From assembly GCA_947493255.1 (NCBI GenBank), contig CANLQK010000004.1:124001-188000 (forward strand): DNA of 64,000 bases, read 5' to 3'. Both the position numbers and the translations under genes were made by a program. The number at the start of each line of letters is the position of its first letter. Within the stretch, counting starts at the first letter, position 1. Under the pieces are notes generated by a model. The model was given only the letters and a program-made list of their open reading frames with translations, was not told the origin of the DNA and made no database searches. Shown here in pieces: positions 7,912 to 15,737 of the stretch. The DNA comes from an uncultured Paracoccaceae bacterium (lineage in GTDB: Bacteria > Pseudomonadota > Alphaproteobacteria > Rhodobacterales > Rhodobacteraceae).

Positions 7912-9723
7912 ATGGATGTTGCTCTTTTATTTGGGATGGTGATTGCGCTTTTGGCGATTGGTGTGCCGATCGCTGTCGCGCTTGGCTTATCTTCCACGTT
8001 GTTCTTGCTGATTTTTTCTGACAGCTCGCTCGGGTCAATCGCGCAGTCGCTCTATCAAGCGATGGCAGGGCACTACACCTTGTTGGCGATCCCGTTCTTC
8101 ATTCTGGCGTCGTCGTTTATGTCGACGGGTGGGGTTGCACGGCGGATCATTGAATTCGCGATTGCAATTATTGGCCATGTGCGCGGCGGTTTGGCGATTG
8201 CGGGCGTATTAGCCTGTATGTTGTTCGCGGCCTTGTCTGGGTCCTCACCCGCGACTGTTGTCGCCGTTGGGTCCATCGTGATCGCTGGGATGGTTAAATC
8301 TGGGTACTCCAAAGACTTCGCTGCGGGTGTGATTTGTAACGCAGGGACCTTGGGGATCCTGATTCCACCATCAATTGTGATGGTTGTTTATGCGTCTGCC
8401 ACGGATGTGTCCGTTGGTCGGATGTTCTTGGCGGGTGTTATTCCAGGGCTGTTAGCTGGTCTTATGCTGATGATCACCATTTACGTGATTGCCCGGATTA
8501 AGAACCTGCCGAAAGGTGAATGGCTTGGGTTTGAGCAAGTGTTCTCGAGCATTTTGGATGCGTCTTGGGGCCTGTTCCTGATGGTTGTGATCTTGGGTGG
8601 TATTTACGGTGGTGTCTTCACTCCAACCGAAGCCGCAGCAATTGCATCTGTCTATGCGTTCATTGTGTCGATCTTTATTTACCGTGACATGGGACCATTA
8701 AAGGGGCGCAGCTGGCTGCCAGAAGCGGACGCGGATGTGGGCCTTTTGGGGCTGCGCGTTTGGGGTTTCACGCTTGTGACGTTCTTGCTGTACGCCGTGG
8801 GCGGCTTCATGATGGGCCTTTCGATCATGGTTGCAGTTTACGCGGCCCTAATCTTTGGTGCGATTGCGTTAGTTCTGGGTTTCGTGATGTCCAAGGCCGT
8901 TGTCGCGGGCAGGGGGATGTTGGTTGCGGGCACCGCTGTCGCGATCTTTGGCGCTGCTCCACTGATCTATGCAATTGTGAATATCCTGCGTTCCGATGTG
9001 ACGACCTTGTTTGCAATCATCCAGATCCTCGGTGCAGTTTTCATCTTGTTGCTGCCACCAGCGGTTTTCGTCTTCTCCTTGGTCCGTGGGGCGCAACGTT
9101 TGGATGTGGCTGGTGCGAGCTTCGGACAGTCGTTGGCTGTTGGGGGTAAGAACCTTGTTCGGGCCAACATTGAAAACGTCATTTTTGCGCTGCCCGCTTT
9201 GGTGCACCGTGAGACGAAGTCGACACTGCTTGAAGCTGGTAAACTGACGATCATGTTGATGTTCATCATCGCCAACGCATTGATCTTGAAACATGTGTTG
9301 ACCGACGAGCAAATCCCACAGCAGATCACAGAGGCAATGTTGGCCGCAGGGCTTGGCCCGATAACGTTCTTGATTATCGTCAACATCATCTTGTTGATCG
9401 GTGGTCAGTTCATGGAACCATCAGGTTTGATTGTGATTGTTGCGCCCTTGGTGTTCCCGATTGCAATTCAGCTGGGCATCGATCCGATCCACCTTGGCAT
9501 CATCATGGTGGTGAACATGGAAATCGGGATGATCACACCACCAGTTGGTTTGAACTTGTTCGTGACATCGGGTGTGGCAAACATGTCGATGATGCGGGTG
9601 GTCAGGGCGGCCTTGCCATTCTTAGCTGTGCTGTTCGTCTTCTTGATCTTGGTGACTTATGTTCCTTGGCTGTCGACGATGTTGCCAACGGCCTACATGG
9701 GGCCAGAGATCATCACAAACTAA
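7912..9723 (+). CDS. dctM: TRAP transporter large permease DctM with a membrane insertion
   Basis: A 603-residue inner-membrane protein of the DctM family, which catalyses sodium-coupled C4-dicarboxylate uptake with DctQ and DctP. Family signatures include SGSSPATVVAVGSI, AGTLGILIPPS and GMITPPVGLNLFV. The usual length is near 430 residues. Here about 170 residues (roughly 262-433) with four predicted helices are inserted between the halves, after TPTEAAAIASVYAF and before the segment that normally follows it (LLEAGKLTIMLMFIIANALI). I chose the ATG at 7912 because AGGAGA lies before it and family proteins start there. An intrinsic terminator follows. Confidence 0.93.
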   Translation: MDVALLFGMVIALLAIGVPIAVALGLSSTLFLLIFSDSSLGSIAQSLYQAMAGHYTLLAIPFFILASSFMSTGGVARRIIEFAIAIIGHVRGGLAIAGVLACMLFAALSGSSPATVVAVGSIVIAGMVKSGYSKDFAAGVICNAGTLGILIPPSIVMVVYASATDVSVGRMFLAGVIPGLLAGLMLMITIYVIARIKNLPKGEWLGFEQVFSSILDASWGLFLMVVILGGIYGGVFTPTEAAAIASVYAFIVSIFIYRDMGPLKGRSWLPEADADVGLLGLRVWGFTLVTFLLYAVGGFMMGLSIMVAVYAALIFGAIALVLGFVMSKAVVAGRGMLVAGTAVAIFGAAPLIYAIVNILRSDVTTLFAIIQILGAVFILLLPPAVFVFSLVRGAQRLDVAGASFGQSLAVGGKNLVRANIENVIFALPALVHRETKSTLLEAGKLTIMLMFIIANALILKHVLTDEQIPQQITEAMLAAGLGPITFLIIVNIILLIGGQFMEPSGLIVIVAPLVFPIAIQLGIDPIHLGIIMVVNMEIGMITPPVGLNLFVTSGVANMSMMRVVRAALPFLAVLFVFLILVTYVPWLSTMLPTAYMGPEIITN

Positions 9724-9745
9724 ACGGTTCGAAGATTAAAAAGAT

Positions 9746-9780
9746 AAGGCGGCGTGCAGAGTTTGCGCGCCGCCTTTTTC
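9746..9780 (+). terminator. Intrinsic terminator of dctPQM
   Basis: A stem AAGGCGGCGTGC with GCGCGCCGCCTT is followed by a run of five T. It ends the dct operon just before the converging tpiA gene. Confidence 0.85.
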
Positions 9781-9819
9781 GTTTGGGTTACGTGGCCTAT
9801 GAGCCAGTGAAATGTTGGC

Positions 9820-10554
9820 TTATGCGCTTTGTTCGAGCGCGGTCACGATTGGCGAAAAATCTGCTGCTTTAAGGGATGCGCCACCGACCAAGGCGCCATT
9901 GACGTTATCTAATGCAAAAATGTCAGCCGCGTTGGACGCTTTAACTGATCCCCCATAAAGCAAACGCATCGCTGCGCCTTCGCCTCCGAAACGATCAACT
10001 AGATAGGCACGCAATGCGGCATGAACATCTGCAATCTCTTGGGGGGTTGGAGTAAGACCAGTGCCAATGGCCCAGATGGGTTCGTAGGCGATAGTGGTGT
10101 TGGCTGCAGTAGCCGCGTTTGGAATGGAGTGATCCATCTGCGCGAGCAAAACATTAAGCGTCTCACCATCACGGTACTGGGCTTCTGTTTCGCCGATGCA
10201 CAAAATGACGTGCAGGTCTGCGTTCCAACCCGCGACAGTTTTCGAAGAAATCAACGCGTCGTCTTCAGTGTGGTCCGTGCGGCGTTCAGAGTGGCCGACA
10301 ATGACATAATCCGCGCCCGTGTCTTTGATCATGTCCGCAGAAATGTCGCCCGTGTGCGCACCGGATGTGCTTGGGTGGCAATCTTGCCCGCCGATGGCCA
10401 ATCCGGTTTCTGCCATGCGGCTAAGAAGCGTGGCGGGGCCGCTGATAACGACATCGACCGTGGCGTCTTTGTGGGATTCTGCAAGCGCGTGTAGCTGTGG
10501 AAGGTCCGCTTTGGTTCCGTTCATTTTCCAGTTGCCCGCAATTAATTTACGCAT
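9820..10554 (-). CDS. tpiA: Triosephosphate isomerase
   Basis: A 244-residue TIM-barrel enzyme that interconverts dihydroxyacetone phosphate and glyceraldehyde 3-phosphate in the cytoplasm. The family residues are all visible: the lysine in AGNWKMNG at the start, the electrophilic histidine in IVGHSERR, the catalytic glutamate in AYEPIWAIGTG (the mobile loop follows it), and LLYGGSVKASNA for phosphate binding. I start at 10554 because GGAGAG lies just upstream and family members begin MRKLIAGNWKM; an in-frame ATG at 10566 overlaps that site. It is transcribed towards the dct terminator and appears to be monocistronic. Confidence 0.97.
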   Translation of the reverse strand: MRKLIAGNWKMNGTKADLPQLHALAESHKDATVDVVISGPATLLSRMAETGLAIGGQDCHPSTSGAHTGDISADMIKDTGADYVIVGHSERRTDHTEDDALISSKTVAGWNADLHVILCIGETEAQYRDGETLNVLLAQMDHSIPNAATAANTTIAYEPIWAIGTGLTPTPQEIADVHAALRAYLVDRFGGEGAAMRLLYGGSVKASNAADIFALDNVNGALVGGASLKAADFSPIVTALEQSA

Positions 10555-10636
10555 CGGTCTCTCCATCCTAATGTTGGCGCTGGTTTAGCAAGCGGATCGC
10601 AATTACGAAAGGGGGGGAGGATCGGAGGGAACGTCT

Positions 10637-11221
10637 ATGATTTCATGTTTACACACGGCTGAGGTACATGTTGCGACCTTTGGTGAGTTGATTGATGGCG
10701 CACGCCATGTTGTGCGTGAAGATCTTTTGGCGCAGGCCCGCAAAGACGGGATAGACGCGGTTCGCAATGAAGTTGCGACGCTTTTGCACGATTTGGTGCA
10801 GGATGGCCCGGTCTTGTGTACGTGTTCGACGTTAGGCCCCTTGGTTGATGAATTAGCCAACGCACAACTGGTCCGGATCGATCGTCCTGCGATGGAACAA
10901 GCCGTGGACGCTGGGGGCGAGGTTGTTGTTGCGATCTGTTTAGAGAGCACACGAGACGCGACTCTGGAGCTTTTTGACGAGGTATCGGCAGGGCGTGCCA
11001 CAGCGAAACTGGTGTTGTGCGATCAAGCATGGCCGCATTTCGAAGCCGGTGATATGGCGGCCTTTGCGGCGGAAATTCAGCGCGCGCTTAGCGGGCAGGG
11101 GAAACGGGTGCTGCTGGCGCAGGCGTCTATGGCAGTTGCGGCGGATGGGTTGCGCAAATCCGGATATGACGTATTCACAACACCGCAGGCTGCTGCAGAG
11201 GCGGTTATTGCCAAGGCCTAA
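10637..11221 (+). CDS. Unknown protein, possibly racemase-like fold
   Basis: A 194-residue soluble protein that I do not firmly recognise. It starts with ISCLHTAEVHVATF and has a cysteine-rich centre, VLCTCSTLGPLVDE, and a second glycine/threonine-rich end, QASMAVAADGL. Alternating strands and helices with a C-T-C-S-T motif after a hydrophobic strand recall the Asp/Glu/hydantoin racemase superfamily, in which such cysteines act as acid/base catalysts; this assignment is tentative. There is no signal peptide. It lies between tpiA (divergent) and the tfoX-like gene, whose stop overlaps its own by four bases. Confidence 0.8.
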   Translation: MISCLHTAEVHVATFGELIDGARHVVREDLLAQARKDGIDAVRNEVATLLHDLVQDGPVLCTCSTLGPLVDELANAQLVRIDRPAMEQAVDAGGEVVVAICLESTRDATLELFDEVSAGRATAKLVLCDQAWPHFEAGDMAAFAAEIQRALSGQGKRVLLAQASMAVAADGLRKSGYDVFTTPQAAAEAVIAKA

Positions 11222-11544
11222 AGGTGAGCGAGTGCCCGGCGTGCCAGCGCACAGGCTTCATCTGGATCATCCAGAGCGCTTTCAGGGAGTTTCCAATACG
11301 GCATCGCCGTTGGTTTGGGGGCATTGTCGCGTTGATAGGTCCACTGTGTAAGGCCCATGTCGTTCAACGTTGTTTTGAAATCACCGGCGCCTTTGATCAT
11401 GATGCCGAATTCGGAATGAACAATCGCGAATATCGTTCCATCAGCATACAGGCAGAGCCCGCCCATCATTTTGCGGGTGGTCAGTGGGCCGAGGCCGGAG
11501 AACAGGTCAGTCGCGAATTCAATGTCCTCGGCAGTGACGCTCAT
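11218..11544 (-). CDS. TfoX N-terminal domain protein
   Basis: A 108-residue protein that matches the TfoX/Sxy N-terminal domain alone, with KMMGGLCLYADGTIFAIV as the clearest signature. In Gammaproteobacteria full-length Sxy/TfoX helps CRP-S activate competence genes. The single-domain alphaproteobacterial forms have no established role. Its start overlaps the end of the upstream A-type Fe-S carrier gene (11541-11544), so both are likely co-transcribed. Its 3' end overlaps the converging gene by four bases. Confidence 0.85.
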   Translation of the reverse strand: MSVTAEDIEFATDLFSGLGPLTTRKMMGGLCLYADGTIFAIVHSEFGIMIKGAGDFKTTLNDMGLTQWTYQRDNAPKPTAMPYWKLPESALDDPDEACALARRALAHL

Positions 11545-11930
11545 AGGATTGGAACGCCGCCTGAGGCTGTTTTGGTTTCAAGTGTGTCATCAAATTTGAT
11601 GGATTCGCCGCAACCACAGGCCTCAGTGACATTGGGGTTGCTGAACTTGAATCCGGATTCGAGCAAAGACACTTCGTAATCAATCTCAGTGCCAAACAGA
11701 AACATCTGCGCCATTGGCGCAATCATCACCCGCGCGCCGTCTTGCTCGACGACTTCATCCAACGGATCAACCTCGGTCACATATTCCATGGTGTATTCCA
11801 TGCCAGCGCAGCCACCCTTTTTGACGCCAATCCGCAAGCCTTGGGTGTTATCCTTAGCCATCAGTTTCGCGATCTGTGCTGCTGCTTTTTCCGTCATGCT
11901 GACGGCCTGTTTTCCGGGAATGCCGAACAT
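11541..11930 (-). CDS. A-type iron-sulfur carrier (SufA/IscA/ErpA family)
   Basis: A 129-residue HesB/IscA-family protein. The three cysteines that hold the cluster are present: one in KKGGCAGMEY and two in EACGCGESIKF. Such proteins pass Fe-S clusters to target enzymes. Compared with SufA it has a C-terminal tail (after FDD) of about 15 residues. GGAG sits 7 bases before the ATG. It overlaps the following tfoX-like gene. A SufT-like gene lies about 1.4 kb upstream on the same strand, but the main suf operon is not in the window, so the exact subfamily is open. Confidence 0.92.
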   Translation of the reverse strand: MFGIPGKQAVSMTEKAAAQIAKLMAKDNTQGLRIGVKKGGCAGMEYTMEYVTEVDPLDEVVEQDGARVMIAPMAQMFLFGTEIDYEVSLLESGFKFSNPNVTEACGCGESIKFDDTLETKTASGGVPIL

Positions 11931-11966
11931 GTCAGGTCTCCTTTGGCCTCAATGTAGGGGCAGGAG

Positions 11967-11993
11967 CGCGGCGGGACAAGGTGCCCCGCCGCG
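11967..11993 (-). terminator. Stem-loop after the glycerophosphodiesterase gene
   Basis: CGCGGCGGG pairs with CCCGCCGCG immediately downstream of the stop at 12001. It lacks a convincing T-run, so it may be a weak terminator or an mRNA-end stabiliser. Confidence 0.55.
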
Positions 11994-12000
11994 TAGTTTG

Positions 12001-13212
12001 TTATTCTAGGCCCATGCAGTTTGCATAATAGGTTGTTGTCGCTGGCCAATCAGAAAACACACCAATCACACCAACGTCCTGCGCCAAAGCATCCAAAACT
12101 TCGAAATAATCGCCATCTGTGTCGATCACATCAGCAACAGACTGGTAATACCAACCACCACCGCTGGCCAACGGGCCAGACCGCTCCAATGTCCAAGTGA
12201 TGATCTCAAGACCAGCGGCCTTAGCCTCAGTCGCCAAAAGCGACGGAACAATCTCTTCTCCGTCCAACGTGATCAGCATCCAAAGCGGTGGGGCAATGTT
12301 GTTTACGCCCATCTCTTTCAACTCGGCCATGGTGTTTGGCCATGTCGATGCATCCATCGCGGAATATCCCTCGATGTTATAGTAATCCATCAAGAACACA
12401 GCCTGTGCACCAAACTCTGGCGTTTTTTCAACCCAGTACAAGACGTCGTTCAGGTTGAAGGATTGCAACCAAACGCGCGATGGATCGATACCAGCGGCGA
12501 TATATTCATCCACCATCTTCTTCGCATAGTCTTCTTGCGAAAACCCGTTATGCGGCATCTCTACCGATGGCGACTTTAACTCTGGCGTGAAGTCCGCTCC
12601 AAGGCTGTCAAACAACGCAATAGATTCTGCATGGGTCATCAACGTGGCGTTGTTCACATACAAATCAGACCGCCAATCGGCTGTCCCACCCAAGTATTCT
12701 TCGGCTGTTGTCGCCGCAGCGTTGGATGCATCCATTTTCGGTTCTAATGTCTGGAACTGCTCTAGCGTGATTTCAGATGTCCGGCATTCTGCCGTTGCGC
12801 CGTCTTCGCCAGTGGCCGCAGCGAATGGGGTGATGCAGGTGTCAGCCAACTCGGACACAACGATGTTTGTTGTTGTGTGCAAATCGTTCTGCGCGTGACG
12901 GCAAACCAATTCGTGATCGGCTGTAAATGTAACGTCACATTCCAAAATGCCTGCACCCATCTGCGCTGCGGCAACGTTGGATTCAACTGTATGCTCAGGG
13001 AACAAAAGGGGGGCACCACGGTGGCCGATCGAAAACTTCGACGTGCTCGGCGCCTGACCCATGCAAGACATCAACGTGTCTTTCAGATCGCTGTCCGCCA
13101 TCTGGCTGATCAAATAAGCAGGGCGCGGGCCGTAAGACAGATAGTCTGTTTCAGCCATCAAAGGTGTGGAAAGGGTGGTCAGCGCTGTTGCGCAAAGAAG
13201 TGAAAGACGCAT
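12001..13212 (-). CDS. glpQ: Secreted glycerophosphodiester phosphodiesterase
   Basis: A 403-residue periplasmic or secreted enzyme of the GDPD family. The signal peptide is [20 protein letters not shown]. The catalytic core reads [19 protein letters not shown] (general acid/base histidine, arginine, metal glutamate), followed by [18 protein letters not shown] with the second histidine. Enzymes of this type split glycerophosphodiesters into glycerol 3-phosphate and an alcohol, often for phosphate scavenging. At about 400 residues it is the long periplasmic form. AGGAGA precedes the start. The upstream 120 bases contain small dyads but no convincing Pho box, so phosphate control is not shown. 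Confidence 0.9.
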   Translation of the reverse strand: MRLSLLCATALTTLSTPLMAETDYLSYGPRPAYLISQMADSDLKDTLMSCMGQAPSTSKFSIGHRGAPLLFPEHTVESNVAAAQMGAGILECDVTFTADHELVCRHAQNDLHTTTNIVVSELADTCITPFAAATGEDGATAECRTSEITLEQFQTLEPKMDASNAAATTAEEYLGGTADWRSDLYVNNATLMTHAESIALFDSLGADFTPELKSPSVEMPHNGFSQEDYAKKMVDEYIAAGIDPSRVWLQSFNLNDVLYWVEKTPEFGAQAVFLMDYYNIEGYSAMDASTWPNTMAELKEMGVNNIAPPLWMLITLDGEEIVPSLLATEAKAAGLEIITWTLERSGPLASGGGWYYQSVADVIDTDGDYFEVLDALAQDVGVIGVFSDWPATTTYYANCMGLE

Positions 13213-13333
13213 CTGCGGTCTCCTGTTGGGGTGCTACCCAACTAAATGACCGATGTTTTGTAACGCTAGTTCGTCACATCTGTGATGCTTTGGTCAACGT
13301 TATGTAACGTTTCAACGACTTCGAAAGTCGAAC

Positions 13334-13708
13334 TTACATAAAGCCGAGCTCAAGACGCGCTTCGTCGGACATCATTTCCATGCCCCATTGCGGTTCCCAG
13401 ACCAATTCAACATCAACTGTTTTGACGCCGGCCAACGGTTCCACCGCATCGGCCACCCAACCCGGCATTTCGCCAGCGACCGGACAGCCCGGCGCGGTGA
13501 GTGACATCAGAATCTGAACTTCGTTTTCGGCGTTGATATCAATCGTGTAGATCAAACCAAGGTCCAGGATGTTGACTGGAATTTCAGGGTCATAAACCGT
13601 GCGGCACGCTTCCACCACATTCGCATAAAGCGGATGATCAGATGTGGATGGCTTAATCAGCGGTGTGCCTTCCATTGGTGTGTCGTCTTGTGTGGTTTGG
13701 TCAGTCAT
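13334..13708 (-). CDS. SufT-like Fe-S assembly protein (DUF59/MIP18 family)
   Basis: A 124-residue protein with a short disordered start and a DUF59 domain: VYDPEIPVNILDLGLIYTI and SLTAPGCPVAGEMPGWV are the family signatures, with one conserved cysteine. It matches the SufT group, which helps mature Fe-S proteins in the cytoplasm. In alphaproteobacteria it usually closes the suf operon; here it stands apart with only an A-type carrier nearby. A second in-frame ATG 11 codons later could be the start, as no strong Shine-Dalgarno marks the first. Confidence 0.88.
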   Translation of the reverse strand: MTDQTTQDDTPMEGTPLIKPSTSDHPLYANVVEACRTVYDPEIPVNILDLGLIYTIDINAENEVQILMSLTAPGCPVAGEMPGWVADAVEPLAGVKTVDVELVWEPQWGMEMMSDEARLELGFM

Positions 13709-13835
13709 CTGAAGAAATCCCGTCTATTCCTGAGTATTCATATAGGGTTTGGCAGGGGGGGCGTAAAGGGGCGTTCCTGGGCTTTGCAATTGCGTACCAT
13801 GGAGCCTAGAAGGGGCACCTGATACGAGGTTCTCG

Positions 13836-14975
13836 ATGACACAAACACCACCTAAGTTTTCCTTTCAATTGAATCACACCGATGGCGCCGCCCGAACTGG
13901 TGTGATTTCGACGCCGCGCGGCGATATTCGCACACCGGCTTTCATGCCTGTTGGTACGGCCGCGACGGTGAAGGCGATGATGCCCGAATCTGTCCGTGAA
14001 ACCGGCGCGGATATCTTGTTAGGGAATACGTACCATTTGATGTTGCGCCCTTCGGCAGAGCGGATTGATCGGCTTGGTGGGTTACACAAGTTCATGAATT
14101 GGGATCGCCCGATTTTGACGGATTCTGGCGGGTTTCAGGTGATGAGCCTGGCCGAATTGCGCAAATTGACCGAGGATGGGGTGACTTTCCGATCGCATAT
14201 TGACGGGTCAAAACATTTCCTATCGCCTGAAACATCTATGGAGATTCAAAAGCTTCTGGGGTCGGACATTGTGATGTGTTTCGATGAATGCCCTGCATTG
14301 CCCGCCGATAAAACGCGCATCGCTGAAAGTATGCGTCTATCAATGCGGTGGGCGCAACGGTCACGTGATGCGTTCGGTGAAAGGCCCGGGCACGCGCTGT
14401 TCGGCATCCAGCAAGGTGGGTTAGAAGAAGATCTGCGGGCAGAAAGTGCGCAGGCGTTGCAGGACATTGGGTTTGATGGGTATGCGGTTGGCGGCCTGGC
14501 GGTAGGCGAAGGGCAAGAGGCGATGTTTGGCTGCCTTGATTTCGCGCCTGCTCAATTGCCGGTCGAAAAGCCACGTTATTTGATGGGCGTCGGCAAACCC
14601 GACGACATCGTTGGTGCAGTAAAACGTGGCATCGATATGATGGATTGTGTTTTACCGTCGCGATCTGGGCGGACAGGGCAGGTATTTACCCGCCACGGTG
14701 TGGTGAACATCAAAAACGCACGACACGCAGATGATCCACGCCCTTTGGATGAAAAGTGTTGTTGTCCTGCGTGCAGCAACTATAGCCGCGCCTACCTACA
14801 CCACGTGTTTCGTAGCCAAGAAATGATTTCGGGCATGTTGTTGACGTGGCATAACTTGACTTATTTCCAGGACATTATGCAAGGTATGCGCGACGCCATC
14901 GCCGCTGGAACATTCGCATCATGGGAAGATGAATTCCATGCAGGTCGAGCGCAAGGGGATATTGAACCACTATGA
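13836..14975 (+). CDS. tgt: tRNA-guanine transglycosylase
   Basis: A 379-residue TIM-barrel enzyme that replaces guanine 34 with a queuosine precursor in tRNAs for Asp, Asn, His and Tyr. The first catalytic aspartate lies in [13 protein letters not shown], the nucleophilic aspartate in [15 protein letters not shown], and the zinc site in [16 protein letters not shown]. Length is normal for the bacterial enzyme. queA, the next enzyme of the pathway, lies at 50828, and both tRNA-Asp genes in this window are substrates. The gene overlaps the following small secreted protein by ATGA. Confidence 0.97.
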   Translation: MTQTPPKFSFQLNHTDGAARTGVISTPRGDIRTPAFMPVGTAATVKAMMPESVRETGADILLGNTYHLMLRPSAERIDRLGGLHKFMNWDRPILTDSGGFQVMSLAELRKLTEDGVTFRSHIDGSKHFLSPETSMEIQKLLGSDIVMCFDECPALPADKTRIAESMRLSMRWAQRSRDAFGERPGHALFGIQQGGLEEDLRAESAQALQDIGFDGYAVGGLAVGEGQEAMFGCLDFAPAQLPVEKPRYLMGVGKPDDIVGAVKRGIDMMDCVLPSRSGRTGQVFTRHGVVNIKNARHADDPRPLDEKCCCPACSNYSRAYLHHVFRSQEMISGMLLTWHNLTYFQDIMQGMRDAIAAGTFASWEDEFHAGRAQGDIEPL

Positions 14976-15499
14976 GGTTTTTTACACTCGGGTTTGTTTT
15001 GATTTCTGGGGCAGCACAGGCTGAAAGCTTGTGTGGGGCAACGGACCAGGTTGCACTTCTTGAAGCTATACACGGTCCTTGGAGTGTCAGCGGCAGCATA
15101 TCGGTTGAAACACAAACTTTATCGGTGGTTGAACCAATACAGGCGAACGTGTTGATTGGCCGAACAGGTGCTATCCTTTTGGATTTCGAAGGCGAGTCTG
15201 GGTCGTCCTTGATTTTGGGCGCTGCTGAGGATGCGTTAGATGTAGACCAAGTCGACAACTTTCTTAAAACGGTTGAAGCGGAATGGATAGCCGATGAGGT
15301 GTCTGACACGCCTTGCGGACCTGAAGGCCTTTTGCAATTGCAGGCACTACGTGACGATCCTGAAGGGGATTACAATCGTGTGACAGTCCTGCCGTATTTC
15401 GATGATCGACTTGTGATAATCACCGAAATCGAAACTGCCGGCGAATGGGGGCTAGCGTTTATTACTTTGGGGGGCATTCTAACCCCTGAGCACGAATGA
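14972..15499 (+). CDS. Secreted protein of unknown function
   Basis: A 175-residue protein with a clear signal peptide ([17 protein letters not shown], cut before ESLCG). Two cysteines (SLCGATD and TPCGPEG) could form a disulfide in the periplasm. The rest is acidic and predicted to be mostly strand. I do not recognise a family. Its start overlaps the tgt stop (ATGA), so it is co-translated with tgt, but nothing in the sequence links it to tRNA modification. Confidence 0.82.
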   Translation: MRFFTLGFVLISGAAQAESLCGATDQVALLEAIHGPWSVSGSISVETQTLSVVEPIQANVLIGRTGAILLDFEGESGSSLILGAAEDALDVDQVDNFLKTVEAEWIADEVSDTPCGPEGLLQLQALRDDPEGDYNRVTVLPYFDDRLVIITEIETAGEWGLAFITLGGILTPEHE

Positions 15500-15637
15500 A
15501 TTAGTAGGGTAAATGCAGAAATTTGAGGCTAACGCGCGCCTTTTTACACAATTTTCCGCTTTATCCCCAGAAACGTCACATTGTCACCTTGCAGCCGCTG
15601 CAGGACAGGGGCAGTTTGATGATCAATCGGTTATTGG

Positions 15638-15664
15638 TTGAAAGCAGGCAAAAGAACCCCACAT
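15638..15664 (+). promoter_or_regulatory. Heat-shock (RpoH) type promoter of lon
   Basis: TTGAAA (15638-15643), a 13-base spacer and CCCCACAT (15657-15664) match the sigma-32 consensus closely (CTTGAAA, 11-15 bases, CCCCATnT). It lies about 75 bases before the lon start. lon is a classic heat-shock gene, so sequence and context agree. Confidence 0.72.
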
Positions 15665-15737
15665 CAATAACCAAGACCGGAGACAGGTGTGTTGCCTAGA
15701 GTAGGGACCGTCTGTCTTGCTAGTAAAGGAAAAGAGC

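Noticed and set aside
13213-13333. Possible Pho box and small dyads (TCACA-TC-TGTGA; CGACTT-CGA-AAGTCG) upstream of glpQ
   Set aside because: Only one half of a Pho box can be matched with effort, in the wrong orientation for the gene. The short dyads are within chance.
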